Positions 54,673 through 64,000 of a stretch of 64,000 nucleotides of DNA are shown piece after piece. A program made the position numbers and the translations under genes. Below the pieces are notes generated by a model, which saw only the letters and a list, made by a program, of their open reading frames with translations, had not been told where the DNA came from and searched no databases. The DNA is from Rhodobacteraceae bacterium UBA6796. Lineage in GTDB: Bacteria; Pseudomonadota; Alphaproteobacteria; Rhodobacterales; Rhodobacteraceae. Each line of letters opens with the position of its first letter. Position 1 is the first letter of the stretch. The stretch covers positions 248,001 to 312,000 of the forward strand of contig DKFM01000006.1 in assembly GCA_002452815.1 (NCBI GenBank), read 5' to 3'.

Positions 54673-54800
54673 GCCCTTGCAGAAACGGTGAACAGGGGCG
54701 CGGTTTTTCCGCCCCGGGCGCTTGAATCCCGGGGCACCCATGCCAATATCCGACAGGACGCGGTCTCAGGGGGCCGCCAAAGGGATTTACGGAGGCAAGA

Positions 54801-55577
54801 ATGGCTGATTTCAATACGATGCGCGCCACGCATGCGGGGACGCGCACCGCAATGATCGACGCGGGGCTGCGCGCGCACATGAACAAGGTCTACGGGCTGA
54901 TGTCGGCGGCGATGCTGATTACCGGCGCGGTGGCCTTCCTGCTGGCCAATATGGCGATGACGACCGATCCGGCACTGGGCGTGGCGCAGATCGGTGCCAG
55001 CAAATATCTGACGCAGTTCGGCGCCACCCTTTACACCAGCCCGCTGAAATGGGTGGTGATGTTCGCGCCGCTGGCGGTGGTCTTTGCCTTCTCGGCCACG
55101 CTGCACAAGATGCAGACCTCGACCGCGCAGATCGTGTTCTGGGTCTATGCCGCGCTGATGGGCGCGTCGCTCTCGTCGATCTTTCTGGTTTATACCGGCG
55201 TTTCGATCGCGCAGACCTTCCTCGTGACCGCCATCGCTTTCGCTGGCCTGTCGCTTTACGGCTACACCACGAAGCGCAACCTGAGCGCGATGGGCTCGTT
55301 CCTGATGATGGGTCTGATCGGGCTGATCGTGGCCTCGATCGTCAATATCTTCCTGGCGTCGAGCGCGCTGCAATTCGCGATCTCGGTGATCGGCGTGCTG
55401 ATCTTCGCGGGCCTGACCGCTTTCGACACGCAGAACATCAAGAACATCTATCTGCAAATGGCGCAGAGCGATGAGGAATATCTGGGCAAGGCCGCCATCA
55501 TGGGCGCGCTGCAGCTCTACCTCGACTTCATCAACATGTTCATGTTCCTGCTGCAGTTCCTTGGCAACCGCGAGTGA
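54801..55577 (+). CDS. Bax inhibitor-1/YccA-like membrane protein
   Basis: 258 residues with seven predicted membrane helices from about residue 30 onward and the family's C-terminal stretch GLTAFDTQNIKNIY followed by the aspartate/serine-rich loop. Relatives are calcium-leak channels or interact with FtsH (YccA). The role here is inferred from the family only. GGAGG precedes ATG 54801. It is followed by a classic terminator. Confidence 0.93.
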   Translation: MADFNTMRATHAGTRTAMIDAGLRAHMNKVYGLMSAAMLITGAVAFLLANMAMTTDPALGVAQIGASKYLTQFGATLYTSPLKWVVMFAPLAVVFAFSATLHKMQTSTAQIVFWVYAALMGASLSSIFLVYTGVSIAQTFLVTAIAFAGLSLYGYTTKRNLSAMGSFLMMGLIGLIVASIVNIFLASSALQFAISVIGVLIFAGLTAFDTQNIKNIYLQMAQSDEEYLGKAAIMGALQLYLDFINMFMFLLQFLGNRE

Positions 55578-55595
55578 TCGCAGCGCACAGAACCG

Positions 55596-55623
55596 AAAAA
55601 GCCCCGCACAAGCGGGGCTTTTT
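55596..55623. terminator. strong rho-independent terminator
   Basis: AAAAAGCCCCGC (55596-55607) and GCGGGGCTTTTT (55612-55623) form a 12-bp stem with loop ACAA and a T-run. It ends the Bax-inhibitor transcript and can also end the convergent gap transcript. Confidence 0.95.
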
Positions 55624-55646
55624 TCATGTCGGGGCCTGCGGTGGGT

Positions 55647-56660
55647 TCAGCCCGCCATCCGGGCGGCCACATCCAGCATCCGGTTGGAAAAGCCCCATTC
55701 ATTGTCATACCAGCCGAACACCCGCAGCAGGCTGCCGCCTGCCACCGGAACGCCGGTGACCCGGGTTTCCGGGCAGGCCATGACCACGCTTTCACGCCGG
55801 GCACGCAGATCGGAACTGACCAGCGGCTGATCCGTTGCGCCGATCACCCCGCCCCTGGCCGCACAGGTGCGGAAAACCGCGTTCACCGCATCGACGGTGA
55901 CCGGGCGCGCAGTCACCACCGCCAGATCCACCGCCGAGACACTGGCCGTGGGCACCCGCACCGCCTGCGCGATGATCCGTCCCTCGAGCCCGGGTAAAAC
56001 CCCGTCCAGCAGGCGCCCCGCCGAAGTCGTCGTCGGCACCATCGACAGTGCGGCGGCGCGCGAACGGGCAAAATCGGCGGCGGGCGCATCCACGGTCGGC
56101 TGGCTGCCGGTATAGCAATGCACCGTTGTCATCGTGCCCGTCACCACGCCCCATTGCGCCTCGATCAGTGCGACCAGCGGGGCCAGCGCATTGGTGGTGC
56201 AGCTGGCGTTCGACACGATCCGCTGTGCACCAAGCGCCGCCTCGTTCGCGCCCAGAACCACGGTGAACTCGGCCGCGCGCGAAGGGCCGGAAATCAGCAC
56301 CCGGTCGGCCCCGGCGGCCAGCCCCTGCCCCGCGATCTCGGGCCGGTCCGCGCGGCCCGTGCATTCCATCACCAGATCGGTGCCGCTCAGGTCCAGCGCG
56401 GCCAGATCGGCGGTGCGGTGCAGCGGGATCGCCAGCCCGTCGACCACCAGCGCGCCATCTTCCAGCGCGACCGTTCCCGGCCAGGGGCCGAACACACTGT
56501 CGTATTGAAACAGATAGGCGCACATCTCGGGCGTCGCGATGTCATTGATGCCCGCGATCGTGATGCCGGACCAGCGCCCCCCGCCCCGCGCCCGATCCTG
56601 CAGCGCGGCCCGCACCACCGACCGCCCGATCCGCCCGAATCCGTTGATGAACACCCGCAT
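55647..56660 (-). CDS. gap: glyceraldehyde-3-phosphate dehydrogenase family protein, divergent
   Basis: 337 residues with the NAD-binding N-terminus INGFGRIGRS, D40 in GIND, the catalytic C154 in SNASCTTNALAPL, histidine in VHCYTGSQ, and the C-terminal WYDNEWGFSNRM. The phosphate-site segments differ from housekeeping GapA: PTTTSAGRL replaces the usual PTSTGAA, and the loop after CYTGSQ lacks the usual RRGR. Oxidation of another aldehyde phosphate (for example erythrose-4-phosphate) is possible. ATG 56660 follows GGAG. Confidence 0.85.
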   Translation of the reverse strand: MRVFINGFGRIGRSVVRAALQDRARGGGRWSGITIAGINDIATPEMCAYLFQYDSVFGPWPGTVALEDGALVVDGLAIPLHRTADLAALDLSGTDLVMECTGRADRPEIAGQGLAAGADRVLISGPSRAAEFTVVLGANEAALGAQRIVSNASCTTNALAPLVALIEAQWGVVTGTMTTVHCYTGSQPTVDAPAADFARSRAAALSMVPTTTSAGRLLDGVLPGLEGRIIAQAVRVPTASVSAVDLAVVTARPVTVDAVNAVFRTCAARGGVIGATDQPLVSSDLRARRESVVMACPETRVTGVPVAGGSLLRVFGWYDNEWGFSNRMLDVAARMAG

Positions 56661-56818
56661 CACCGATCTCCACTGCCACTGCCCACCCTGTGTAAGGCCC
56701 GAGCCCCCCCAAGGGGAAGCGCATGATTGCCACCGTTACAATGGCATCGGGTGGCTCTGTCCAGGTCATCAAGGTTCAGAACGCCAAAGAGGCCCCCGCA
56801 AGACGCGGCCTGCACCAG

Positions 56819-57679
56819 TTAACGGCCCTTGACGACACCCCGGCGCAGGCGTGATTGCTTGCGTCTGTGCCGGTTCCGGTGACGCAGCCACGCAAGACCG
56901 ATCAGGACGCGCCGCGACAGATGCGCGGTCATCCGCGTGCCCAAGGGCGTCACGCGCGGGTCCGGCAACACGACGGGATGCCGCAACCGGCTGTAATGCA
57001 GCTTGTGCAGGAAAAGATGGCTCGAGGGTTCGCTCAGCGCCGTGTAAAGAAACCCCTCCGGCACGCTCAGCACCCGCCGGTGCGGGTGCAGCCCCAGGAT
57101 CGGATGGATCGCCTGCGTGTAGGCGATCGGGCCGGTCGTGCGCAGGGTTCCCAGCTTGCCAAGCCCGAATTTCGCCACCGAATAGGTCTCGATGTTCTCG
57201 AGGACCCGGTCGATCACGGCAGCAAGATAGGGATGCCCCGCGCGGCTGCACAGCACCCAGTTGATGTATTCGCCGCCGTCGACCTCCGCGATTTCGGGGT
57301 GAAAGCCGAAGTGCTCTTCTGCCCCCCCGGGGCCGTTGTCCCATTGCACGACAAGGTACTCGTCATCCGGGCGCAGGATTTGATCCAGAGGGCGTTTCAG
57401 CCCGCTCTTGTTGTCCAGATAAACCCCGCCGATCTGATACAGGACCAGATAGCGCAACAGATCCGAACGGGCGGGCCCATAGGCCGGGTCGATCCGGGCG
57501 AGTGCCTCCAGATGACGCGGGGTGTAATGCTGTCGGACGAATTCCAGCGCCTCCTCATCGGAAAGGATGATCTGCCGCCAGCCCGGATTGGCCGCCGCCA
57601 GCTGCGCCAGATTGCGGCGTAGTTCGGGGGCAAGATCCGCATGAGAACGGACAAGGTGGATAAGGTTTCTGGCAATCAT
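56819..57679 (-). CDS. GT32-like sugar transferase (capsular polysaccharide synthesis type)
   Basis: 286 residues. The N-terminal half contains a GT32/DXD-sugar-binding-like region: RSDLLRYLVLYQIGGVYLDNKSGLKR, in which the expected DXD is DNK, a variant also seen in related sequences. The C-terminus is strongly basic (RHRNRHRRKQSRLRRG). It probably adds a sugar to surface polysaccharide or lipid. No strong ribosome site precedes ATG 57679. Confidence 0.8.
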   Translation of the reverse strand: MIARNLIHLVRSHADLAPELRRNLAQLAAANPGWRQIILSDEEALEFVRQHYTPRHLEALARIDPAYGPARSDLLRYLVLYQIGGVYLDNKSGLKRPLDQILRPDDEYLVVQWDNGPGGAEEHFGFHPEIAEVDGGEYINWVLCSRAGHPYLAAVIDRVLENIETYSVAKFGLGKLGTLRTTGPIAYTQAIHPILGLHPHRRVLSVPEGFLYTALSEPSSHLFLHKLHYSRLRHPVVLPDPRVTPLGTRMTAHLSRRVLIGLAWLRHRNRHRRKQSRLRRGVVKGR

Positions 57680-58027
57680 GGAAAAACGCGTTCGCGGGTC
57701 ACAACAAGATAGTTGTGTAGGGTGGGTCCGTTCCGCTGTCGACCCGAAACCATGACGCGCAGGTTGGATGCAGACTATGCATCGCCTCGATGCCACCCTG
57801 CCAGATTGGCGCAAGACGGTGCCCGCGGCCACAAGGTCCCCAACTGCACCGGCGTAACCTTTTCGCCCCCTTGTCGCTGTATCGAAGACTGCGAGCAGGC
57901 AGCCCCCCACCAGAGCGGGTCTGGACGCAGACGATGTTTTCCCTTCTAAGCTTCATCGGCGGTCCCCGCCGCCAGAGGATCGCCGATACAAGGGTTTCTT
58001 CGCCCAGCAGATTTGGAACAGTGCAAA
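57680..58027. promoter_or_regulatory. intergenic region between divergent glycosyltransferase genes
   Basis: 348 bp without a credible gene. The only structure seen is the dyad CACAAC (57700-57705)/GTTGTG (57712-57717), 21 bases before the GT32-like start, which could be an operator. The rest is unremarkable GC-rich sequence; promoters for both genes are expected here. Confidence 0.5.
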
Positions 58028-58951
58028 ATGATCAGGAACCTGAAAAGAACCCTTCGCAGGCTAAGCTGCCAGGCCAGATCGGTCTTTACCCCCGCAGCGG
58101 ATGGTCCGCTGATCTGCGCATCCATCGTGCGCAATGAAGTCGACATCATAGATGTGTGGGTGGCGCATCTGAGCGCGATCTTCGACCATGTCCTGATCTA
58201 CAATCACCTCAGTTCCGACGGCACCCGCGAACGTCTTCTTGAGCTGGCGAAGCGTTACCACAACCTTGAAATCCGGGACTATACCGAGCCGGGCCACCAT
58301 CAATCCGCCGTCATGACCTCTGCCTTTCTGGAAGTGGCAAGCCATACTTCAAAGGGGTGGATGTTCTTTCTGGACGGTGATGAATTCATCTTTGAAAAAG
58401 GCCGTGACGAGCTCCGCCGGGAGCTGTCGCGATACCGCGCGGCAATCACCGTTCGCATGAGATGGGTGAATGTTTACCCCGTCGCACTGCAATCCCCGAT
58501 TCAGGCCGCAACAGAGATCGAGGGCTGGCTGGAAGGGCCCTGCCAGATCCATAAGCTGGCCGTGAATCTGAGCCGGGCAGAAACCGTGACCAAGATCATT
58601 CAGGGCAACCACGGGGCGCTGTTCAACAGACGCGCCCCGTTTCAGAAGGTCCATCTGGACACCATCCGCATCCTGCATATGCCGATCCGCACCGATGCCC
58701 AGATCGCGGCAAAGGTCGCGACGGGCCTTGCCTCCAATGCGATTGCGACCGCCCGCAACAGCAATCACTCGGCCCACTGGAAGGCAATGGCGGGTCTGAA
58801 AGACCTGAGCGACGTGCAAACGCATGTCTACAATTACAGCAATCTGAACACGACGACGGGCGAACTCTTGCGGGTCCCGCCGCCCGCGCCGTCTCTTTCG
58901 GGGCGTCTTTGCGATCATGTCGTGCTGGGCGAAAAACCACCGGGGGTTTGA
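58028..58951 (+). CDS. glycosyltransferase family 2-like protein
   Basis: 307 residues with the GT2_4-type (GT92-like) pattern: CASIVRNEVDIIDVWVAHL, the DHVLIYNHLSSDGT segment, and the catalytic DXD-type motif FFLDGDEFIF (about 120-129). The region is less GC-rich than its neighbours and the preceding leader is unusual, hinting at transfer. ATG 58028 is chosen over an upstream TTG. The acceptor is unknown; with the neighbouring transferase it likely decorates a surface glycan. Confidence 0.82.
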   Translation: MIRNLKRTLRRLSCQARSVFTPAADGPLICASIVRNEVDIIDVWVAHLSAIFDHVLIYNHLSSDGTRERLLELAKRYHNLEIRDYTEPGHHQSAVMTSAFLEVASHTSKGWMFFLDGDEFIFEKGRDELRRELSRYRAAITVRMRWVNVYPVALQSPIQAATEIEGWLEGPCQIHKLAVNLSRAETVTKIIQGNHGALFNRRAPFQKVHLDTIRILHMPIRTDAQIAAKVATGLASNAIATARNSNHSAHWKAMAGLKDLSDVQTHVYNYSNLNTTTGELLRVPPPAPSLSGRLCDHVVLGEKPPGV

Positions 58952-59015
58952 AGTTTGCGCTGGGGTCCCAGCGGCCGCGGGCTATCGCGTTCAGAACGCT
59001 TTCCCGCAACCGACC

Positions 59016-59615
59016 TCAGGCCTCGAGTTCGGCATCCCAATACAGGAAGTCCATCCAGCTGTCGTGCAAATGCCCCGGGGGGAAGCGGCGTCCGACCGCG
59101 TGCATCTCTTCGGGCGTGGGCTGGCAGGCCGGGCGTTTGAGGCGCATGCCCGATGCTTTCAGCGATTTATTGGCCTTTTTCAGATTGCAGGGCGCACAGG
59201 CCGCCACCACGTTTTCCCAACTCGTCACCCCGCCGCGCGACCGGGGGATCACATGGTCGAAGGTCAGATCCGTCTTCGATCCGCAGTACTGGCAGCAGAA
59301 TTCGTCCCTCAGAAAAAGATTGAAGCGCGTGAAAGCCACGCGCTTCTGGGGTTTGACAAATTCTTTCAGCACCACGACCGAGGGTATCCGTATCGCCTCG
59401 CGCTGGCTGCGCACCACCTCGTCATATTCGGCGAGGATGGTGACCCGGTCGAGGCAGACCGCCTTGATCGCCTCTTGCCAGGGCCACAGCGACAGCGGGT
59501 AATAGCTGAGCGGGCGGAAGTCGGCGTTCAGCACCAGCGCCGGGAAGCGTTTGAGCGCAGAAGGCTCGCGCACGAATTGCGTTCGAAAATCCGACCTATC
59601 GCCGTGGTCCAGCAT
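59016..59615 (-). CDS. HNH endonuclease domain protein
   Basis: 199 residues with the C-terminal HNH module: zinc-type CQYCG, then FDHVIPRSRGG and the paired ACAPCNLKK. The N-terminal half (LVLNADFRPLSYYPLSLWPWQEAI) is typical of a conserved, chromosomal HNH family of unknown function rather than a mobile homing nuclease. ATG 59615 begins MLDHGDRS. There is no restriction or phage gene beside it. Confidence 0.9.
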   Translation of the reverse strand: MLDHGDRSDFRTQFVREPSALKRFPALVLNADFRPLSYYPLSLWPWQEAIKAVCLDRVTILAEYDEVVRSQREAIRIPSVVVLKEFVKPQKRVAFTRFNLFLRDEFCCQYCGSKTDLTFDHVIPRSRGGVTSWENVVAACAPCNLKKANKSLKASGMRLKRPACQPTPEEMHAVGRRFPPGHLHDSWMDFLYWDAELEA

Positions 59616-59794
59616 GAGTGACTCCGTCCTCGCCCTGTCGCCAATCGGTGGCCCAGAGCGGGGAACCCGCCCCAGCCTATGATTAAACTATATATGGCGT
59701 TTCGCGTCTGGCAAGCCCCGCCATATGCGATTTTCTGCCCTGCGGCATTGCTAGCAAACGCATGCAACGGGGATGTGACGAAATTTCAGGCACT

Positions 59795-60457
59795 TCAGCC
59801 GGGCAGGCGTTCCTTCAGGAAGGCCAGCGCCATCGACAACCCGTCGGGCGCGATTCCGTGGCCAGTGCCCTGCATCACATGGCCGTAGGTTTCGAACCCG
59901 GCCCCCACCAGTGCATTGCCCGCCAGCTGCATGTCGGCGAAGGGCACGACCGGGTCGGCATCGCCATGAATGAGCAACACCGGCGGCTTCGAGACCGCCT
60001 CGGCCTCCAGCGCCTCGGGGCGCAGCAGGCGGCCCGAAAACGCGACGATGGCGGCCAGCGGCGCAGCGCGGCGCGGCGCCACTTCCAGCGCCATCATCGT
60101 GCCCTGCGAAAACCCGATAATCGCCAGCTGCGAAGGGGTTAGCGCCTCTTCTTCAAGTGTCTTGTCAAGAAAGGCATTCAGGTCGACGGCGGCCCGGGCG
60201 AGCCCTTCGGCCGCGGCCTCTTCGCTCGACCCATCCAGCCACGGGATCGGAAACCATTGCCGCCCGAAGGGATTGCCCGAACAGGGTTCGGGCGCGTCGG
60301 GGGCCAGAAACAGCGTGTCGGGCAGATGCGGGCCCAGCGGATCGGCCAGCCCCAGCAGATCGGCGCCATCCGCGCCGTAGCCATGCAGGAACACCACCGC
60401 CGATTTGACCGTGCCCGATTTCGGCGCCCGGCGCCCCACTTGCAGCTCGCGCGTCAT
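59795..60457 (-). CDS. phospholipase/carboxylesterase (alpha/beta hydrolase)
   Basis: 220 residues of the acyl-protein thioesterase/carboxylesterase family: oxyanion HGYGADG, nucleophile elbow GFSQG, acid in GDADPVVP, and the histidine in TGHGI. It hydrolyses short esters; the substrate is unknown. ATG 60457 overlaps the alkA-like stop as ATGA. Confidence 0.92.
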   Translation of the reverse strand: MTRELQVGRRAPKSGTVKSAVVFLHGYGADGADLLGLADPLGPHLPDTLFLAPDAPEPCSGNPFGRQWFPIPWLDGSSEEAAAEGLARAAVDLNAFLDKTLEEEALTPSQLAIIGFSQGTMMALEVAPRRAAPLAAIVAFSGRLLRPEALEAEAVSKPPVLLIHGDADPVVPFADMQLAGNALVGAGFETYGHVMQGTGHGIAPDGLSMALAFLKERLPG

Positions 60458-61086
60458 GGCGCCACCCCTTCCCTGAGTTTGCACGCCGCGTAATAGGCCC
60501 AAAGCCCACGCGCCGCAACCGCGCGCCAGGGCGACCAGGCCGCGGCCAATGCGGTGAAGTCCTTGCGTTTCGGGCGCTCGGGCAGATCGAACAGCATCCG
60601 CGCGCCCTCTGCCAGCGCCAGATCGTCGACCGCGAACACATCCGCCCGCCCCAGCGCAAAGATCAGATACATCTCGACCGTCCAGCGCCCGATGCCGGGC
60701 AGCGGCAGAAGCTGCGCCACGACCTCTTCGTCGGGCAAATGGCGCAGCGCGTCGAAATCAATCCCGGCCCGGGCAAGGGCCTGAACATATTTCACCTTTT
60801 GCCGCGACAGGCCGCAGGCACGCAGATCGTCCTCGGCCGCGTCGGCCAGGGCTTCGGCCCCGCCAAACCCGGCCCCCAGCAGTTTGCCGCGGATCGAGTT
60901 GGCCGCCGCGACCGAGACCTGCTGGCCCAAAATCGCATCGCGCAGCGCCTCGAACCCGTCGGCCCGGCGCCTCAGGGGCCAGGGGCCGGTCAGATCCAGC
61001 ACGCGGGCAAAGCGCGGCTCGGCCCGGGCCAGCCATTCGGCCCCCTCGGCGATGTCGTCTTCGGTGGTGATGATGCGTCCGACCAT
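60454..61086 (-). CDS. alkA: DNA-3-methyladenine glycosylase II-like protein
   Basis: 210 residues of the HhH-GPD base-excision superfamily: helix-hairpin-helix LLPLPGIGRWTVEMYLIF and catalytic aspartate in FAVDDLAL. It lacks the N-terminal AlkA domain, as many short bacterial glycosylases do. It removes alkylated purines by inference from the family. ATG 61086 is used. Confidence 0.92.
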   Translation of the reverse strand: MVGRIITTEDDIAEGAEWLARAEPRFARVLDLTGPWPLRRRADGFEALRDAILGQQVSVAAANSIRGKLLGAGFGGAEALADAAEDDLRACGLSRQKVKYVQALARAGIDFDALRHLPDEEVVAQLLPLPGIGRWTVEMYLIFALGRADVFAVDDLALAEGARMLFDLPERPKRKDFTALAAAWSPWRAVAARGLWAYYAACKLREGVAP

Positions 61087-61144
61087 GGCGCCACCCTGCC
61101 CGATCAACGCCGCGCTTGCCAGCCCCGTTCTGGCCGGATAGGCC

Positions 61145-62383
61145 ATGCACATGAAAGATACGAGCCAGTTCCTCCCCGCCCCGAGCCCCGCCAAATGGCG
61201 CAACGTGATCGTGCTGGTCATCGCGCAGGCGGTGCTGGGCGCGCAGATGTCGATGATCTTCACCGTCGGCGGGCTGGCAGGCCAATCGCTGGCGCCGAAC
61301 CCCTGCTGGTCGACGCTGCCGCTGTCGCTGATCGTGCTGGGTTCGGTGCTGTCGGCACAGCCGATGTCGGAATTCATGGCCGCTTACGGGCGCCGCGCGG
61401 GGTTCATCCTTGCCACCGTTGCGGGCGGCCTGGGCGCGGCAATCGCAGCACGCGCACTCTATATCGGGTCGTTTCCGCTGTTCATGGCCGGGTCATTTCT
61501 GACCGGCATCTATATGTCGGCACAGGGGTTTTACCGCTTCGCCGCGACCGATGGCGTGGCGCCCGAGTTCCAGCCCAAGGCGATTTCCTATGTCATGGCC
61601 GGCGGTCTGGCCGCCGCGATCATCGGCCCGCAGCTGGTCAAGGCCACCTCGCAGGCGATGGTCGTGCCTTTCATGGCCACCTATCTGGCGATCATCGGGC
61701 TCAACCTGCTGGGGCCGATCCTGTTTTCCTTCCTGCGCATCCCGGCCCCGGGGCGGCGTGCCAAGGGCGTGGCCCATCCCGGCCGCACCCGGCGCGAATT
61801 GCTGCGTGACCCGGTGATCGCGGTGGCGATGATCTGCGGCATGGTGTCCTATGCGCTGATGAACCTGGTGATGACCTCGACCCCGCTTGCCGTTGTGGGC
61901 TGCGGGTTCGAGGCTGGCGACGCCGCCAATATCGTCTCGGCGCACGTTCTGGCGATGTATCTGCCCAGCTTCTTCACCGGCCATCTGATCGCCCGCTTCG
62001 GGCGCGAGATGATCGTGGGCATCGGCCTCGTGATCCTCGCGGCCTCGGGCGCGGTGGCAATGACCGGGGTCGAGCTGGAGAAATTCTATGCAGCCCTGGT
62101 TCTGCTGGGTGTCGGCTGGAACTTCGGCTTCATCGGCTCGACCGCGATGCTGGCCTCCGCCCATAGCGCGGATGAACGCGGCCATGTGCAGGGGATGAAC
62201 GATTTCGTCGTCTTCGGCGGGGTGTTTCTGGCCTCGCTCAGTTCGGGCAGCCTGATGAACTGCTCGGCCGCGGGTGATCCGCAGGCGGGCTGGCAGGCGG
62301 TGAACCTGGCCATGCTGCCCTTCCTGACGCTGGCGGGCGGTGCGCTGATCTGGCTGGTGCTGCGGCCGAAGGAAACGCGGTAA
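61145..62383 (+). CDS. major facilitator superfamily transporter
   Basis: 412 residues with about 12 membrane helices and a central cytoplasmic loop (about 195-220) with basic residues. The second helix pair contains AAYGRRAGF, an MFS A-motif-like segment. No close substrate signature is seen; some relatives carry riboflavin, which is only a guess here. ATG 61145 or 61151 may start it. Confidence 0.88.
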   Translation: MHMKDTSQFLPAPSPAKWRNVIVLVIAQAVLGAQMSMIFTVGGLAGQSLAPNPCWSTLPLSLIVLGSVLSAQPMSEFMAAYGRRAGFILATVAGGLGAAIAARALYIGSFPLFMAGSFLTGIYMSAQGFYRFAATDGVAPEFQPKAISYVMAGGLAAAIIGPQLVKATSQAMVVPFMATYLAIIGLNLLGPILFSFLRIPAPGRRAKGVAHPGRTRRELLRDPVIAVAMICGMVSYALMNLVMTSTPLAVVGCGFEAGDAANIVSAHVLAMYLPSFFTGHLIARFGREMIVGIGLVILAASGAVAMTGVELEKFYAALVLLGVGWNFGFIGSTAMLASAHSADERGHVQGMNDFVVFGGVFLASLSSGSLMNCSAAGDPQAGWQAVNLAMLPFLTLAGGALIWLVLRPKETR

Positions 62384-62415
62384 CGCCAACGCCGGGGACA
62401 CCGCCCCCTGCCCGC

Positions 62416-64000
<1,585 letters not shown>

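Noticed and set aside
59016..59615. HNH gene as a mobile homing or restriction endonuclease
   Set aside because: The N-terminal half belongs to a widespread chromosomal HNH family, and no intron, methylase or phage gene flanks it.

Overview
The window looks like core chromosome of a GC-rich alphaproteobacterium, most probably a Rhodobacteraceae member (Rhodobacter or a close relative). Pointers are the DUF952-pyrD-arsC cluster, class I lysyl-tRNA synthetase, PleD, the acs/DUF4212/symporter operon, short overlapping gene junctions, and an intergenic repeat (GGAGTATTT..CCAAGAAGAAG) typical of this group. About 60 protein genes fill nearly all of it. I found no rRNA, tRNA, insertion sequence, integrase or CRISPR array. 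Both edges cut a gene: a 5'-nucleotidase on the left and pgi on the right.

Layout. 0-3 kb: 5'-nucleotidase, DUF952, pyrD, arsC-like. 3-12.6 kb: a minus-strand acetate operon, acsA-adk-DUF4212-symporter-cNMP/CBS/nucleotidyltransferase-small membrane protein-receiver-exonuclease. 13-21 kb: SulP, flavin-nucleotide-binding protein, a beta-helix protein resembling the gene transfer agent tail fibre, CHAD, lysS, TerB. 21-30.3 kb: a secreted PilJ-like protein, dacB, nadD, an H-NOX/HNOBA-GGDEF pair, DUF4153, gph-like, DUF3572, pleD. 30.3-32.7 kb: an ECF sigma factor with an anti-sigma-like protein, a CpxP-like protein and an EF-hand protein. 33-43.3 kb: DUF983, Nudix, EamA, two lipoproteins, aldo/keto reductase, msrB, mprF, and a hybrid kinase with a periplasmic partner. 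43.5-52.9 kb: yebC, SLC13 transporter, ymdB, 5-FTHF cyclo-ligase, mgtE, two purine deaminases, hisN. 53-64 kb: XRE regulator, quinone oxidoreductase, Bax-inhibitor-like protein, gap, two glycosyltransferases, HNH protein, carboxylesterase, alkA-like, MFS, pgi.

How genes work together. The acetate operon joins uptake (DUF4212 plus symporter), activation (AcsA) and AMP recycling (Adk) with a signalling tail. That tail ends in a membrane PAS protein whose kinase core is degenerate and which is fused to an intact DEDDh exonuclease. A second signalling unit pairs an H-NOX protein with an HNOBA-GGDEF diguanylate cyclase; the H-NOX has glutamine where the heme-binding histidine should be. These two units, the candidate unlinked GTA tail fibre and the EF-hand/ECF sigma cluster are the parts most worth following up.
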